Origin: Pseudoduganella sp.
GTDB taxonomy: Bacteria > Pseudomonadota > Gammaproteobacteria > Burkholderiales > Burkholderiaceae_D
NCBI GenBank assembly: GCA_021323265.1
Contig: JAJTCO010000020.1
Coordinates: 37,043 to 101,042 of the forward strand
DNA length: 64,000 nucleotides
Direction: 5' to 3'
The notes under the pieces were generated by a model. It saw only the letters and a program-made list of their open reading frames with translations, ran no database searches and was not told where the DNA came from. Within the stretch, counting starts at the first letter, position 1, and each line of letters begins with the position of its first letter. Positions 18,071-26,744 of the stretch are shown here, in pieces. Position numbers and translations under genes: made by a program.

Positions 18071-18456
18071 ATGGATTCCATCGTATTCGGCCCCGACCTC
18101 GCTCTCGGCATACCTGTGATGGATCAATCGCACCGCATCATCTTCGATCTGCTCGACTCCCTCGATTCGCTGCCGCGCCCCGCGTTCGACGAGACTTGCC
18201 ACCGCCTGGCCAATGAGTTTGCGGAAGACCTGGCCGAGGAAACCGCCTGATGGACGCCATCGGCTACCCGCTGGCGGCGGTGCACCGCGCCGCGCACGAG
18301 AGCATGCAGGCCATGCTGGGCCAGCTGCTTTGCATGCTCGCCAGCGACGACGAGGAAGGCGCGCGCGCGATCGTGCGCGCCATGCCGGACTGGGTCGAGG
18401 CGCACATCAACACCATGGATCTGGCACTGGCCGTTGCGTTGTCGGACGTGAAATGA
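18071..18456 (+). pseudogene. Hemerythrin-like oxygen-binding protein split by a frameshift
   Basis: Two abutting frames together make one bacteriohemerythrin. Frame A (18071-18250) starts after a GGAGAG site with MDSIVFGPDLALGIPVMDQSH, carrying the first iron-ligand His. It stops at TGA 18248-18250. Frame B starts at the overlapping ATG 18250 with MDAIGYPLAAVHRAAHESM, giving the HxxxH pair, and ends with WVEAHINTMD, the last His/Asp ligands. Adding one base before TGATGG would fuse them as EETALMDAIGYP, the usual hemerythrin join. The expected His of the HFxxEE helix also appears as Asp (EDLAEE). It may be a pseudogene, a sequencing error, or a coupled two-piece protein. Confidence 0.7.
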
Positions 18457-18481
18457 AAAAAGGGGCAGCGCGAGCTGCCCC
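18456..18481 (-). terminator. Intrinsic terminator downstream of fnr
   Basis: On the minus strand an 8-bp stem (GGGGCAGC / GCTGCCCC, loop of four) at 18462-18481 is followed by six T residues. It lies 36 bp past the fnr stop codon and just after the hemerythrin stop on the other strand. Confidence 0.8.
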
Positions 18482-18516
18482 ACACACCCCCTACAGGTGA
18501 AAAAGCGGTTGAATCC

Positions 18517-19293
18517 TTATGCGACGGCGGCGTACTCCTGGGCCATGCCGCCGGAGGACATGCTCTCCAGCTTGGCGCGGTCGAGGATGCGCAGGTCGCG
18601 GTTGTTCAAGACGATGGAACCATCCTGGCGCAGGCGGGCCAGTTGGCGGCTGACGCTCTCCACGGTCAGGCCCAGGTAGCCGCCAATGTCTTCACGCGAC
18701 ATGCGCAGCTGGAAGCTGGTGGAGGAGTAGCCGCGCTGGGCGTAGCGGCCGGCCAGGTTCAGCAGGAACATGGCCAGGCGCTGCTCGGCGCGCATATGAC
18801 TCAGGAACAGCATGACCGACTGCTCGCGCTGGATTTCGCGGCTCATCGTCCGGTGGAACTGCTGCAGCAGGCCGGGGATCTGCATCACCAGTTCCTGCAG
18901 GCGGGAGAAAGGGATCTCGCAGACTTCGCTGTCTTCCAGCGCCACGGCGTTGCAGGAGTGCTGGCCGGCGCCAATCGCTTCCATGCCCAGCAGGTCGCCG
19001 GCCATGTGGAAACCGCCGATCGTCTGTTCGCCACGCTGGTTCACCTGTACGGTCTTGAAGTGGCCGAAGCGCACCGCGTACAGGCTGTGGAAGCCGTCGC
19101 CGGTCTGGTACAGCGGTTCGTCGCGCGCCACGCGGCGACGGCGGGAGATGATCTGGTCCAGGCGCGCCACGTCATCCTCGGCCAGGCCTTGCGGCAGGCA
19201 CAGGCGGTTAAAGCTGCACAGCGAGCATTTGGCGGCGACAGGCGCGCAGTTCTTGGTGGCGTTGGCTTGGGTGATTTGGATGACCGGGCTCAT
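18517..19293 (-). CDS. fnr: FNR/ANR-type oxygen-responsive regulator
   Basis: A 258-residue CRP/FNR regulator. The N-terminal cluster C23-x2-C26-x5-C32 plus C125 (SEVCEIPF) reproduces the four [4Fe-4S] ligands of E. coli FNR, so it should lose DNA binding in oxygen. A cyclic-nucleotide-type fold follows, then a helix-turn-helix (SREDIGGYLGLTVESVSRQL) whose E-x2-SR recognition residues match those that read TTGAT half sites. Several such sites occur in this window. It lies downstream of the phosphorelay operon (104 bp) and has a strong terminator. A decayed copy lies at 42335-42960. Confidence 0.93.
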   Translation of the reverse strand: MSPVIQITQANATKNCAPVAAKCSLCSFNRLCLPQGLAEDDVARLDQIISRRRRVARDEPLYQTGDGFHSLYAVRFGHFKTVQVNQRGEQTIGGFHMAGDLLGMEAIGAGQHSCNAVALEDSEVCEIPFSRLQELVMQIPGLLQQFHRTMSREIQREQSVMLFLSHMRAEQRLAMFLLNLAGRYAQRGYSSTSFQLRMSREDIGGYLGLTVESVSRQLARLRQDGSIVLNNRDLRILDRAKLESMSSGGMAQEYAAVA

Positions 19294-19395
19294 GGTGCTG
19301 CTCCTTGTTTTCGATGGAGTCAGTATCGGCCCTGCCGCCTGTTCCCGGTATCAAGCATCCAGTGTAGTTGCTGTAGTGGTTCCCCTACACCCCAC

Positions 19396-20031
19396 TCAAA
19401 TCAAGCCGTGCTCCAGGGCGTAGCGGGTCAGTTCGGCATTGCTGGTCATGCCCATCTTCTCCAGGATGCGGCTGCGGTAGGTGGTCACGGTATTCGGGCT
19501 CAGGTGCAGCTTCTCGCCGATGCGCACCAACGATTCGCCCTGGGCAATGAGCTTGAACACTTCCAGCTCGCGGTTGGAGAGTTCCTCGTGGTCGCCGCTG
19601 GGACCGCCGCCCACCAGGGTTGCCAATTTCTCAATCAGGGCCGGACTGACATGCTTGCCGCCGGCGGCCGCCTTGCGCACCGCATCCACCAGGGTGTTGG
19701 TGGGCGCGTCCTTGGTCAGGTAGCCGGAGGCGCCCAGCTTCAGGGCCCGCACCGCGTAGATCTCCTCGGAATAGGTGCTCAGCACCAGCACGGCCATGCG
19801 CGGGCATTCGCTGCGCAAGGTTTTCAGCAGGTCCAGTCCATTCTTGCCGGGCATCTTGATGTCGACCAAGGCCACGTCGAAACTGCGCTCGGCAACGCGC
19901 GCCATGGCTTCCACGGCGTTGCCGGCCTCGCCCTCCACGCTGATGTCCGGCGCGGTGCCCAGCATCAGGCGCACGCCGTTGCGCGCAATGGCGTGATCGT
20001 CCACCAGCAGTACGGTGATCTTGTCACCCAT
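19396..20031 (-). CDS. NarL/LuxR-family response regulator
   Basis: A 211-residue response regulator. The receiver domain has the acidic pair (VLLVDDHAIARNG), phosphoacceptor Asp in ALVDIKMPG (about residue 56), and Lys in YLTKDAP. The C-terminal LuxR helix-turn-helix is ELSNRELEVFKLIAQG...SPNTVTTYRSRI. It overlaps the upstream kinase by 8 bp and is its probable partner, being the DNA-binding output of the four-gene operon 23069-19396. Confidence 0.92.
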   Translation of the reverse strand: MGDKITVLLVDDHAIARNGVRLMLGTAPDISVEGEAGNAVEAMARVAERSFDVALVDIKMPGKNGLDLLKTLRSECPRMAVLVLSTYSEEIYAVRALKLGASGYLTKDAPTNTLVDAVRKAAAGGKHVSPALIEKLATLVGGGPSGDHEELSNRELEVFKLIAQGESLVRIGEKLHLSPNTVTTYRSRILEKMGMTSNAELTRYALEHGLI

Positions 20032-21142
20032 TCTTGTCCTCCAAAGGCAGGCGCAGTTGCAGGGTGGTGCCCTGCCCGGCCTTGCCGCTGATTGTCAGTT
20101 CGCCGGCGAAGCGGCGCGTGCGTTCATGCATGCCGAACAGGCCCCACGATTCGCGGTCGGACAGGCCTGCGCTCTCGATGCCCTTGCCGTTGTCCTCGAC
20201 GCGCAGCACGACGCAGTCGCCGTCGCGGGCGACGATCACGCGCGCCTCGCTCGCCTCGGCGTGGCGCACCACGTTCGTCAGCGCTTCCTGCGCAACGCGG
20301 AACAGCATGGTGCTGCGCTCCGCATCGAGCTCCAGGGCGGCCGCGTCGGCCGTGATGTTGCAGCTGCATTGCAGGCCGCTACGCTGCGCCACCTGCTCGG
20401 CATACCATTCCAGTGCTGGCCAGATGCCCAACTGGTCCAGCACACTGGGCCGCAGGTCGGTGATCACGCGGCGCACGGTTTCGATGGCATCCTGCGCCAG
20501 CTTGGCCGTGTCCTTCAGCAGCGGGTCGGCGTTTGCGCCACCGCGTTCGATCGCCACCGAAATATAGGCCTTGATGCCGGTCAGCAGCCCACCCAGCTCG
20601 TCGTGGATCTCCTGCGCGATGCGGGTGCGTTCGTGTTCCTTCAGCTTCTCCTGATAGGCAGCCAGTTCGCGCAGCTCCTTCTGCGACTGGCGCAGCACGC
20701 GCTCGGCCTGCAGCTTTTCCTCGATCAGGCGCTGCTCGCGCAGCAGGCGGTCGATGGCGCCGGCCAGGAAATCCAGATAGCGGCCATCGCTGTCCTTGAC
20801 CAGGTAGTCGCGCGCGCCGCGCCGCATCGCTTCCGCCGCCACGGTGGCGCTGTCGGCGCCGGTCAGCATCATCACCGGGATGGTGGGTTGGGGCTCGCCC
20901 TGGTCGGCGGCCAGCCGCGCCAGGAACTCCAGGCCCGTCAGGTCCGGCAGATGGTAGTCGAGCAGGATGCAGTCCGGCTTTTCGCGCAGCGCGATATCCA
21001 GGCCCTCCTGGCCGCTTTCCGCCTCCAGCAGTTCGCAGCTGAAGCCGGGCGCCTGCGCGAAAGCGCGGCGGCAGGCGATCCGGTCGACGATGTCGTCTTC
21101 CACGATCAGCACGCGCACCGGTTGGCCAGCCTGGCTCGTCAT
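20024..21142 (-). CDS. Receiver-histidine kinase (NarX-type HisKA_3)
   Basis: A 372-residue cytoplasmic protein with a receiver domain first (VLIVEDDIVDRI, acceptor Asp in ILLDYHLPD, Lys in YLVKDS), a coiled-coil linker, then a HisKA_3 dimerisation domain (RIAQEIHDELGGLLTG, phospho-His in the EIHDE motif) and an HATPase domain (VEDNGKGI, GLFGMHERTR). There is no sensing domain, so its input probably comes from phosphorylation of its own receiver. It overlaps its neighbours by 4 and 8 bp. Confidence 0.9.
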   Translation of the reverse strand: MTSQAGQPVRVLIVEDDIVDRIACRRAFAQAPGFSCELLEAESGQEGLDIALREKPDCILLDYHLPDLTGLEFLARLAADQGEPQPTIPVMMLTGADSATVAAEAMRRGARDYLVKDSDGRYLDFLAGAIDRLLREQRLIEEKLQAERVLRQSQKELRELAAYQEKLKEHERTRIAQEIHDELGGLLTGIKAYISVAIERGGANADPLLKDTAKLAQDAIETVRRVITDLRPSVLDQLGIWPALEWYAEQVAQRSGLQCSCNITADAAALELDAERSTMLFRVAQEALTNVVRHAEASEARVIVARDGDCVVLRVEDNGKGIESAGLSDRESWGLFGMHERTRRFAGELTISGKAGQGTTLQLRLPLEDKNG

Positions 21143-21552
21143 GGCAGCTCGCTGATGGTCCAGTACAGGTTAATCGAGCGTACCACCTCGACGAACTGAC
21201 GGTAATCGACCGGCTTGGTCATGTAGCCCGCCACACCCAGGTCGAAGCTTCGCATCTTGTCCTGCTGCTCCTCGGACGTGGTCAGCACGATCACCGGGAT
21301 GCGGCGCAGCACCGTGTCCTGCTTGACGTTCTGCAGGAACTCGATGCCGTTCATGATCGGCATGTTCAGGTCCAGCAGGATGATGCAGGGTTGCTCGCTG
21401 CCCGGGGCGCGCAGGTATTCCAGCGCGGCCTCGCCGTTTTCCATCGCCACCACGCGGTTGCCGACATGGACTTCCTTCAGCGCACGCAGGATGGTCATCA
21501 CGTCGACCTGGTCATCCTCGACCAGCAAGATAGGCTTGCTTGTATTGTTCAT
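21139..21552 (-). CDS. Single-domain response regulator (Rcp1 type)
   Basis: A 137-residue stand-alone receiver (PILLVEDDQVDVMTILRAL; acceptor Asp in IILLDLNMPIMNG; Thr in VLTTS; Lys in MTKPVD). The Rcp1-like sequence is typical of receivers paired with PAS or phytochrome kinases. The ATG at 21552 overlaps the upstream kinase stop as ATGA, and its stop overlaps the next gene by 4 bp, so it is probably a phosphate shuttle between the two kinases. Confidence 0.9.
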   Translation of the reverse strand: MNNTSKPILLVEDDQVDVMTILRALKEVHVGNRVVAMENGEAALEYLRAPGSEQPCIILLDLNMPIMNGIEFLQNVKQDTVLRRIPVIVLTTSEEQQDKMRSFDLGVAGYMTKPVDYRQFVEVVRSINLYWTISELP

Positions 21553-23069
21553 GCATTCTCTTTCTTTTTCGGCAGGGTGAAATAGAACGTGGTGCCCTGG
21601 CCAAGCTCCGATTCCAGCCACACCCTGCCCTGGTACATTTCTACGATTTTTTTCACCAGCGCCAGGCCGACGCCCGTGCTTTCCACGCGGTCGCGCGGCG
21701 CCAGGGTCTGGAACAGCTGGAAAATACGTTCAAAGTGGCGCTCCGCGATGCCGGGGCCATTGTCGCGGACATGGAAGCGCCACTGGCTGCCGTCGTCGCT
21801 CCAGCCGACTTCGATCTCGCCCTGCTCCTTGTCCATGTACTTGACGGCGTTCGACACCAGGTTGTGGAACAACTGCTGGATGCGGGTCGGCTCGCCGGCC
21901 ACGGTGGGCATGCCCGGCATGACGGTGACCTTGATGTGCGGCGGCGGCGCCAGCAAATCCACCACCTCGGCCACCAGCTGGTCCAGCTTGACCGGCACCA
22001 TCGCTTCCTTGATGCGGCCCACGCGCGAGTATTGCAGGATGCCGTCGATCAGGGCGCCCATGCGGTGCACGCGGTTGATCAAGAGCCGCATGTGCTCCTT
22101 GCCTTCCTCGTTGAACTTGTCGGCATAATCGTGCGCCAGCCAGTCGGCCAGAGAGCCGATACCACGCAACGGCGCTTTCAGGTCGTGCGAGACCACGTAG
22201 GCGAAGTTGGTCAGTTCCTCGTTGGCGCTGGTCAGTTCCTGCAGCAGCTGCTGCGCCTTCTCCTCGGCGCGTTTGCGTTCCGTGATGTCGCGCACCAGTC
22301 CTGTGAACATGCGGCGCCCGCCCAGCCACATTTCGGTCACGGCCAGATCCATCGGGAACACGCTGCCGTTGCGGCGCAGCCCCTGCACTTCGCGGCCCTT
22401 GCCGATGATGCGCTTCTCGCCGGTGGTCAGGTAATGCTGCAGGTAGCCGTCGTGCGCCTGGCGGTGCGGCGATGGCATCAGCATGGAGACGTTACGGCCC
22501 TGGACCTCCGCTTCGGGATAGCCGAACATGCGCTCCGCGGCAGGATTGACGCGCTCGATGATGCCCCGTTCGTCGATCGTGATGATCGCGTCCACGGCGG
22601 TTTCGAAGATGGCACGCATGCGCGCCTCGCTTTCCTGCAGCGCGCGCTCGGCCTGCTTGCGGGCGCTGATATCGTGGATGGTGGCCATCACCATCGGCTG
22701 CGTTTCGTTGTCCTGCAGCGGCGACAGGCTCACCTCGACCGGGAATTCGGTGCCATCCTTGCGCGTGCCGTACAGTTCGAAGCCGGCTCCCATGGCGCGC
22801 GGATGCGGGCGCTCGAAATAGCTGCCGCGCAGTCCGACGTGGCCGTGGCGGAAGCGTTCGGGAATCAGGGACTCCAGCGACTTGCCCAGCAACTCGCCAG
22901 GGCCGTAGCCAAACAGCTTTTCCAGCGCTGGATTGACCAGCACCAGTTGTCCGTCCTTGTCGATGATCAGCATGGCATCGGTGGCCGATGCCAGCAGCCA
23001 CTCCAGGCTGCGTTCTGCAATCGTTGAATGTGTCAAAGCCTGGTCCCGGTGGTGGTCAAATCCCGTCAT
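21549..23069 (-). CDS. PAS-PAS sensor histidine kinase
   Basis: A 506-residue cytoplasmic kinase, first gene of the four-gene operon. Two PAS domains are visible (SATDAMLIIDKDGQLVLVNP; ETAVDAIITIDERGIIERVN), then a HisKA domain (NFAYVVSHDLKAPLRGIGSL) of the phytochrome-like class and an HATPase domain (FHNLVSNAVKYM, VRDNGPGIAE, GVGLALVKKI). The ATG at 23069 is preferred to one 15 codons upstream because the PAS region starts soon after it; a TACAAT element lies a few bases upstream. No transmembrane segment, so the signal is intracellular, perhaps redox or oxygen through PAS (inference). Confidence 0.88.
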   Translation of the reverse strand: MTGFDHHRDQALTHSTIAERSLEWLLASATDAMLIIDKDGQLVLVNPALEKLFGYGPGELLGKSLESLIPERFRHGHVGLRGSYFERPHPRAMGAGFELYGTRKDGTEFPVEVSLSPLQDNETQPMVMATIHDISARKQAERALQESEARMRAIFETAVDAIITIDERGIIERVNPAAERMFGYPEAEVQGRNVSMLMPSPHRQAHDGYLQHYLTTGEKRIIGKGREVQGLRRNGSVFPMDLAVTEMWLGGRRMFTGLVRDITERKRAEEKAQQLLQELTSANEELTNFAYVVSHDLKAPLRGIGSLADWLAHDYADKFNEEGKEHMRLLINRVHRMGALIDGILQYSRVGRIKEAMVPVKLDQLVAEVVDLLAPPPHIKVTVMPGMPTVAGEPTRIQQLFHNLVSNAVKYMDKEQGEIEVGWSDDGSQWRFHVRDNGPGIAERHFERIFQLFQTLAPRDRVESTGVGLALVKKIVEMYQGRVWLESELGQGTTFYFTLPKKKENA

Positions 23070-23136
23070 CCTATGATTGTAGCGCCCCGGCGTGCAAGCC
23101 GGCAAACAATGCATTCCCGGAATATGTCGGGCAAAC

Positions 23137-23150
23137 TTGACTTAGGTCAA
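23137..23150. promoter_or_regulatory. FNR/ANR-like box (symmetric variant)
   Basis: TTGACTTAGGTCAA is a perfect inverted repeat of TTGAC around four bases, the common TTGAC/GTCAA variant of the FNR site. It lies between the PAS kinase operon (starts 23069, minus) and the DksA-like gene (starts 23212, plus), 62-75 bp from the latter start, so it could serve either. Confidence 0.5.
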
Positions 23151-23211
23151 GCGGCACTGGTGACGCGGCGCACGATGCCCGTTAAAGTTGCCCCAAAAGC
23201 GGAGACAAGCC

Positions 23212-23472
23212 ATGCTACCTGAAGAAATCGACCGTTGGACCACCATCCTGCGCCGTCGGCGCGAGGCGCTGGCGGGACGTGACATGGCCGAAGTGAGCGC
23301 CATCGATGCTGCCTTGCAGCGACTTCAGGCCGGCACGTTCGGGCAGTGCCAACACTGCGGGCTGGCGATTTCTCCCGGACGCCTGCTGGCGCAACCAAGC
23401 GCCGCAACCTGCCTCGCCTGCCAGGAACTGCAGGAACGCCAGCGCGCCTTCGTTTCCTTCTCGGCGACCTAA
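23212..23472 (+). CDS. Short DksA/TraR-type zinc-finger protein
   Basis: An 86-residue protein with an N-terminal helical segment and a C-terminal zinc finger CQHC-x17-CLAC, as in DksA/TraR proteins that bind RNA polymerase through the secondary channel. It is shorter than DksA (about 150 aa) and lacks a clear DxxDxA coiled-coil tip, so it is closer to TraR-like forms. The ATG at 23212 follows GGAGA. Its stop overlaps the convergent gene by 4 bp. An FNR-like box lies upstream. Confidence 0.85.
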   Translation: MLPEEIDRWTTILRRRREALAGRDMAEVSAIDAALQRLQAGTFGQCQHCGLAISPGRLLAQPSAATCLACQELQERQRAFVSFSAT

Positions 23473-24155
23473 CGCCACTTGCCCCGATAGGACTTGCACG
23501 CGGGCCCCTCGCGCTCAGCGCCGTTGCAGACGTGGCGGCGGCACTCCACCGCCCCCGGCTCGCCTGGCAGCGGGCAACGTTTGAATACTTCCCAATACAG
23601 GTCTTGTTCCGCCGCAGGCTTGACGCTGCGCGCGCGCTGCCTGGCCGCCTTGGTGCCGCTGCGCGCGATCTGCCGGCTGGCCGCGGCCCGCACCGGCGCG
23701 CGGGCGCGCGTGGCATTGTAGGACTGCTTCTTCTCGCGCTGGGCGCTGCCGGCGACACGTTTCGGCCTGGCTGCAACTGGCCGCTCGGCCTCCACGCCCC
23801 GCTCCAGTTGCGCCGGCGGCAGCGGTGCGGGCGCCTGTACCGGCGTGGGCTCGGGCGCCGGGATCGACGCTGGCGGGGCTGGCGGTGCCGCAACGAGTGC
23901 GGGAGCGGGCGCCGGCGCGGGCGTTGCTGGCGGGAGGTTCCCGGCCAGGGCGGCAATGTCGCGTTCCAGGCCGACGCGTTGCGCCACGACGAACGCACTG
24001 CCGGCCAGCATCGCCAGCAAGGCGCCGCATGCCATCCAGAACACGGGCACGCGCCAGGCCCCCAGCGGAGGCTGCGGCGCGCGCGCGGGCGCAGGGTCGG
24101 CTGCCGGCTCCGGGTCCGGCGCCGGTGGGGGATCGGGTTCCTCTTTCATGCGCAA
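23469..24155 (-). CDS. Pro/Ala-rich single-pass membrane protein, unrecognised
   Basis: A 228-residue protein with an acidic/Pro-rich N-terminus, one transmembrane helix (VFWMACGALLAMLAGSAFVV, about residues 38-57), a long Pro-Ala linker (about 75-115), a basic Arg/Lys segment, and a small C-terminal part with four Cys (CPLPGE, ECRRHVCNG, ACKSY). The layout suggests a periplasmic domain held off the membrane by the linker. A second ATG two codons inside is possible. Function unknown. Confidence 0.7.
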   Translation of the reverse strand: MRMKEEPDPPPAPDPEPAADPAPARAPQPPLGAWRVPVFWMACGALLAMLAGSAFVVAQRVGLERDIAALAGNLPPATPAPAPAPALVAAPPAPPASIPAPEPTPVQAPAPLPPAQLERGVEAERPVAARPKRVAGSAQREKKQSYNATRARAPVRAAASRQIARSGTKAARQRARSVKPAAEQDLYWEVFKRCPLPGEPGAVECRRHVCNGAEREGPACKSYRGKWR

Positions 24156-24252
24156 AACATAGCAAGAATTGCATCGCCTTGTCGCATGCTTGTGGCGCCC
24201 TTGCCAACTGGGCTAAGATAGTTACTCGCGTGCAAATGGGGAAAAACCCGGC

Positions 24253-26199
24253 ATGAAAAGCTTCCAGGGCTTCTTCCGTGACCTCGGACTTCAGCGCAAG
24301 CTCTTGCTGGTCTCCGTTTTCACGACGATCGCGGCGATGCTGGTTGCCTTGCTGGCGCTCGCCAGCTATGACTTGCTGGTCGCAAGGCCGCGTCTCGTGC
24401 AGGACCTTGCGGGGCGCAGCGCGCTGTTGGCCCTGAACCTGAACGGCGACCTCAATTCCGGCGAGCGCAGCAGCGCCACGCGCAAGCTCGAAGCCTTGCG
24501 CAGCAGCCCGGAGATCTCCCGCGTCTGCCTGTTCACTGCCGACAGACGGCTGTTTACCTTTTTCAACCGCAGCAACGCGGGCGACGGCAAGGCCTGCGGC
24601 TGGCCCCAGCATCTCGAGCGCACAGGACACCGCTTCGACGGCAGCGCCTTGTCCATGCTGTCCCCGGTGCGCTTCGAGCGCGCCGTGGTCGGCTTCCTCG
24701 CCATCGAATACCACCTGCCCTCCACCGTGGAGCGCCTGCGGCAGTATGGCCTGGTCCTCGGCGTGGTGTTCCTCACCTTGTTCGCCGGCGGTCTGCTGTA
24801 TGCGGTCGGGTCGCGGCGGCTGGTGACCCAGCCCCTGCTGGCGCTTTCCGCCGTCGCCGACCAGGTCACGCGCGAGCAGCGCTACGACCTGCGCTCGCCG
24901 GTGACCAGCGAGGATGAAGTGGGCCGGCTGGCCGCCGCCTTCAACGCCATGCTGGCCACGGTAGCAGCGCGCGACGCGGCGCTGCGCCGCAGCCAGGTCC
25001 TGCTCAATAACATCGTCGAAAAGTCGTCGGCCGTGATTTACGTGAAAGACCTCGACGGCCGCTACCTGATGGTCAACCACAGCTTCCGCATGATCCTGCC
25101 GCCGGGTGCACCGGAGCCGCTTGGCAACACGGACGAGGCCCTGTTCAGCCCCGAGGTGGCGCACATGATGCGCCAGAGCGACCAGGCGGTGCTGGCCAGC
25201 GGCCGCGCATCGAGCCATGAGGAGACCGCGCCCGGGACCAGCGGCGGTGCCCGCACTTATATTTCGGAGAAGTTCCCGCTGATCGACGAATTCGGCCAGA
25301 TCTGGGCCCTGGGCGGCGTGTCGACCGACATCACGGACCGCAAGCGCAGCGAACTCGAACTGGAGGAGCTGGTCAACGTTCGCACGCGCCAGATTGCCGA
25401 AACCAACCGCGAGCTGGCCGAGTCGCTGGGCAGCCTGCAGCGCGCCCAGGACGAACTGGTGCGCAGTGAGAAGCTCGCGGCCCTGGGCTCGCTGGTGGCG
25501 GGCGTCGCGCATGAACTGAACACCCCGATCGGCAACAGCCTGTTGGCCGTCAGCACTTTGCTCGACCAGAGCAGCGCGTTTGCAGCGGCGGTGGAACGCG
25601 GCGTGAAGCGCTCCGCACTCCATACCTACATCGCCGACGTCAACAACGGCAGCCAGATCGTCCTGCGCAACCTGCACCGCGCCGTCGACCTGGTCGCCAG
25701 CTTCAAGCAGGTGGCGGTCGACCGCGCCACCTCGCAATGCCGCGAGTTTCCGCTCGATGAACTGGTGTCCGAGATCCTGCTGGTGCTAATGCCGACGTTT
25801 AAGAAGTCAGGCATCCGCGTCAGCCACAGCATCCCGCACGGGATCGTCATGTCCAGCTATCCCGGCCCGTTCGGGCAGGTGCTGATCAACCTGGTCAACA
25901 ATGGCTTGATCCATGCCTTCGAAGGGCAGGAGCAGGGCGAAATCGTGATCACCGCCCACGCACCGGACGCCACGTCGGTGGCCATCACCGTGCGCGACAA
26001 CGGCGTCGGCATCGCCCCCGAGAACATGGGCAAGATCTACGATCCCTTCTTCACCACCAAGCTGGGGCGCGGCGGCTCCGGACTGGGCCTGAACATTGTC
26101 TACAATATCGTGTACGGCGTGCTGGGCGGGCGCATCGACGTAAAAAGCGCCCTCGGGGAGGGCACCAGTTTCATCCTGACCTTGCCGGTCAGGGTTTAG
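24253..26199 (+). CDS. Membrane sensor histidine kinase (CHASE8-HAMP-PAS)
   Basis: A 648-residue kinase with two transmembrane helices (LLLVSVFTTIAAMLVALLAL near residue 18; LVLGVVFLTLFAGGLLYAVG near 160) flanking a periplasmic CHASE8-like sensor. HAMP (PLLALSAVADQVTREQRYDL), PAS (NNIVEKSSAVIYVKDLDGRY), a coiled coil, HisKA-type phosphoacceptor (GSLVAGVAHELNTPIGN) and HATPase (NLVNNGLIHAF, GGSGLGLNIV) follow. No response regulator is adjacent, so its partner is unknown. Its stop overlaps the convergent hsp20 gene. Confidence 0.9.
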   Translation: MKSFQGFFRDLGLQRKLLLVSVFTTIAAMLVALLALASYDLLVARPRLVQDLAGRSALLALNLNGDLNSGERSSATRKLEALRSSPEISRVCLFTADRRLFTFFNRSNAGDGKACGWPQHLERTGHRFDGSALSMLSPVRFERAVVGFLAIEYHLPSTVERLRQYGLVLGVVFLTLFAGGLLYAVGSRRLVTQPLLALSAVADQVTREQRYDLRSPVTSEDEVGRLAAAFNAMLATVAARDAALRRSQVLLNNIVEKSSAVIYVKDLDGRYLMVNHSFRMILPPGAPEPLGNTDEALFSPEVAHMMRQSDQAVLASGRASSHEETAPGTSGGARTYISEKFPLIDEFGQIWALGGVSTDITDRKRSELELEELVNVRTRQIAETNRELAESLGSLQRAQDELVRSEKLAALGSLVAGVAHELNTPIGNSLLAVSTLLDQSSAFAAAVERGVKRSALHTYIADVNNGSQIVLRNLHRAVDLVASFKQVAVDRATSQCREFPLDELVSEILLVLMPTFKKSGIRVSHSIPHGIVMSSYPGPFGQVLINLVNNGLIHAFEGQEQGEIVITAHAPDATSVAITVRDNGVGIAPENMGKIYDPFFTTKLGRGGSGLGLNIVYNIVYGVLGGRIDVKSALGEGTSFILTLPVRV

Positions 26200-26642
26200 T
26201 GGATTTCCAGCTTGCGGCCGCCCTGCTGGGCTTTCTTCGGCAGGGTCAGTTCCAGCACACCGCTGTCGAATTTGGCGCTGGCCTGGGCGTCGTCGATTTC
26301 ATGCTCCAGCGTGAAACTCCGGTAGTGCTCGCCATAATAGCGTTCGCTGCGCACGACATTGCCGCCCTGCTTTTCTTCCTCGACACGCTTGGTCTCGGCG
26401 GCGATCGTCACCCTGTTGCCGGAAATGTCGACCTTGATGTCGTCCTTGCTGACACCAGGCAAGTCGGCGTGCACGGTATAGGAGGTGTCGTTCTCGTGCA
26501 CGTCAATCCGGATCGGTTGCTGTCCCTCCCCTTCGCGCGTGATGTTCGCCATCCGGAAGTCGCGGAACAAGTCTTCAAAATTGCGGAACGGATCGAAACG
26601 GGCCAGCTCTGTCAATGGATCGTAGCGTCTCAGATTAGCCAT
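26196..26642 (-). CDS. Small heat-shock protein (Hsp20)
   Basis: A 148-residue alpha-crystallin-type chaperone starting MANLRRYDPLTELARFDPF. The conserved core includes DVHENDTSYTVHADLPGVSK, and the GVLELTLPK motif precedes the C-terminus. It holds unfolding proteins in a refoldable state. The ATG at 26642 follows a strong AGGAGGAAG site; an upstream ATG at 26672 lacks one. No CIRCE or ROSE-type element was recognised. Confidence 0.93.
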   Translation of the reverse strand: MANLRRYDPLTELARFDPFRNFEDLFRDFRMANITREGEGQQPIRIDVHENDTSYTVHADLPGVSKDDIKVDISGNRVTIAAETKRVEEEKQGGNVVRSERYYGEHYRSFTLEHEIDDAQASAKFDSGVLELTLPKKAQQGGRKLEIH

Positions 26643-26744
26643 GGCTTCCTCCTTTCTCAAGGTACTGAACATGATAGTCCCTCGGGCGGGCGCTTGCCAA
26701 AGAATGCGCCAATCAGGCGTGACGGTGCCATTGAATTGCAGCTA

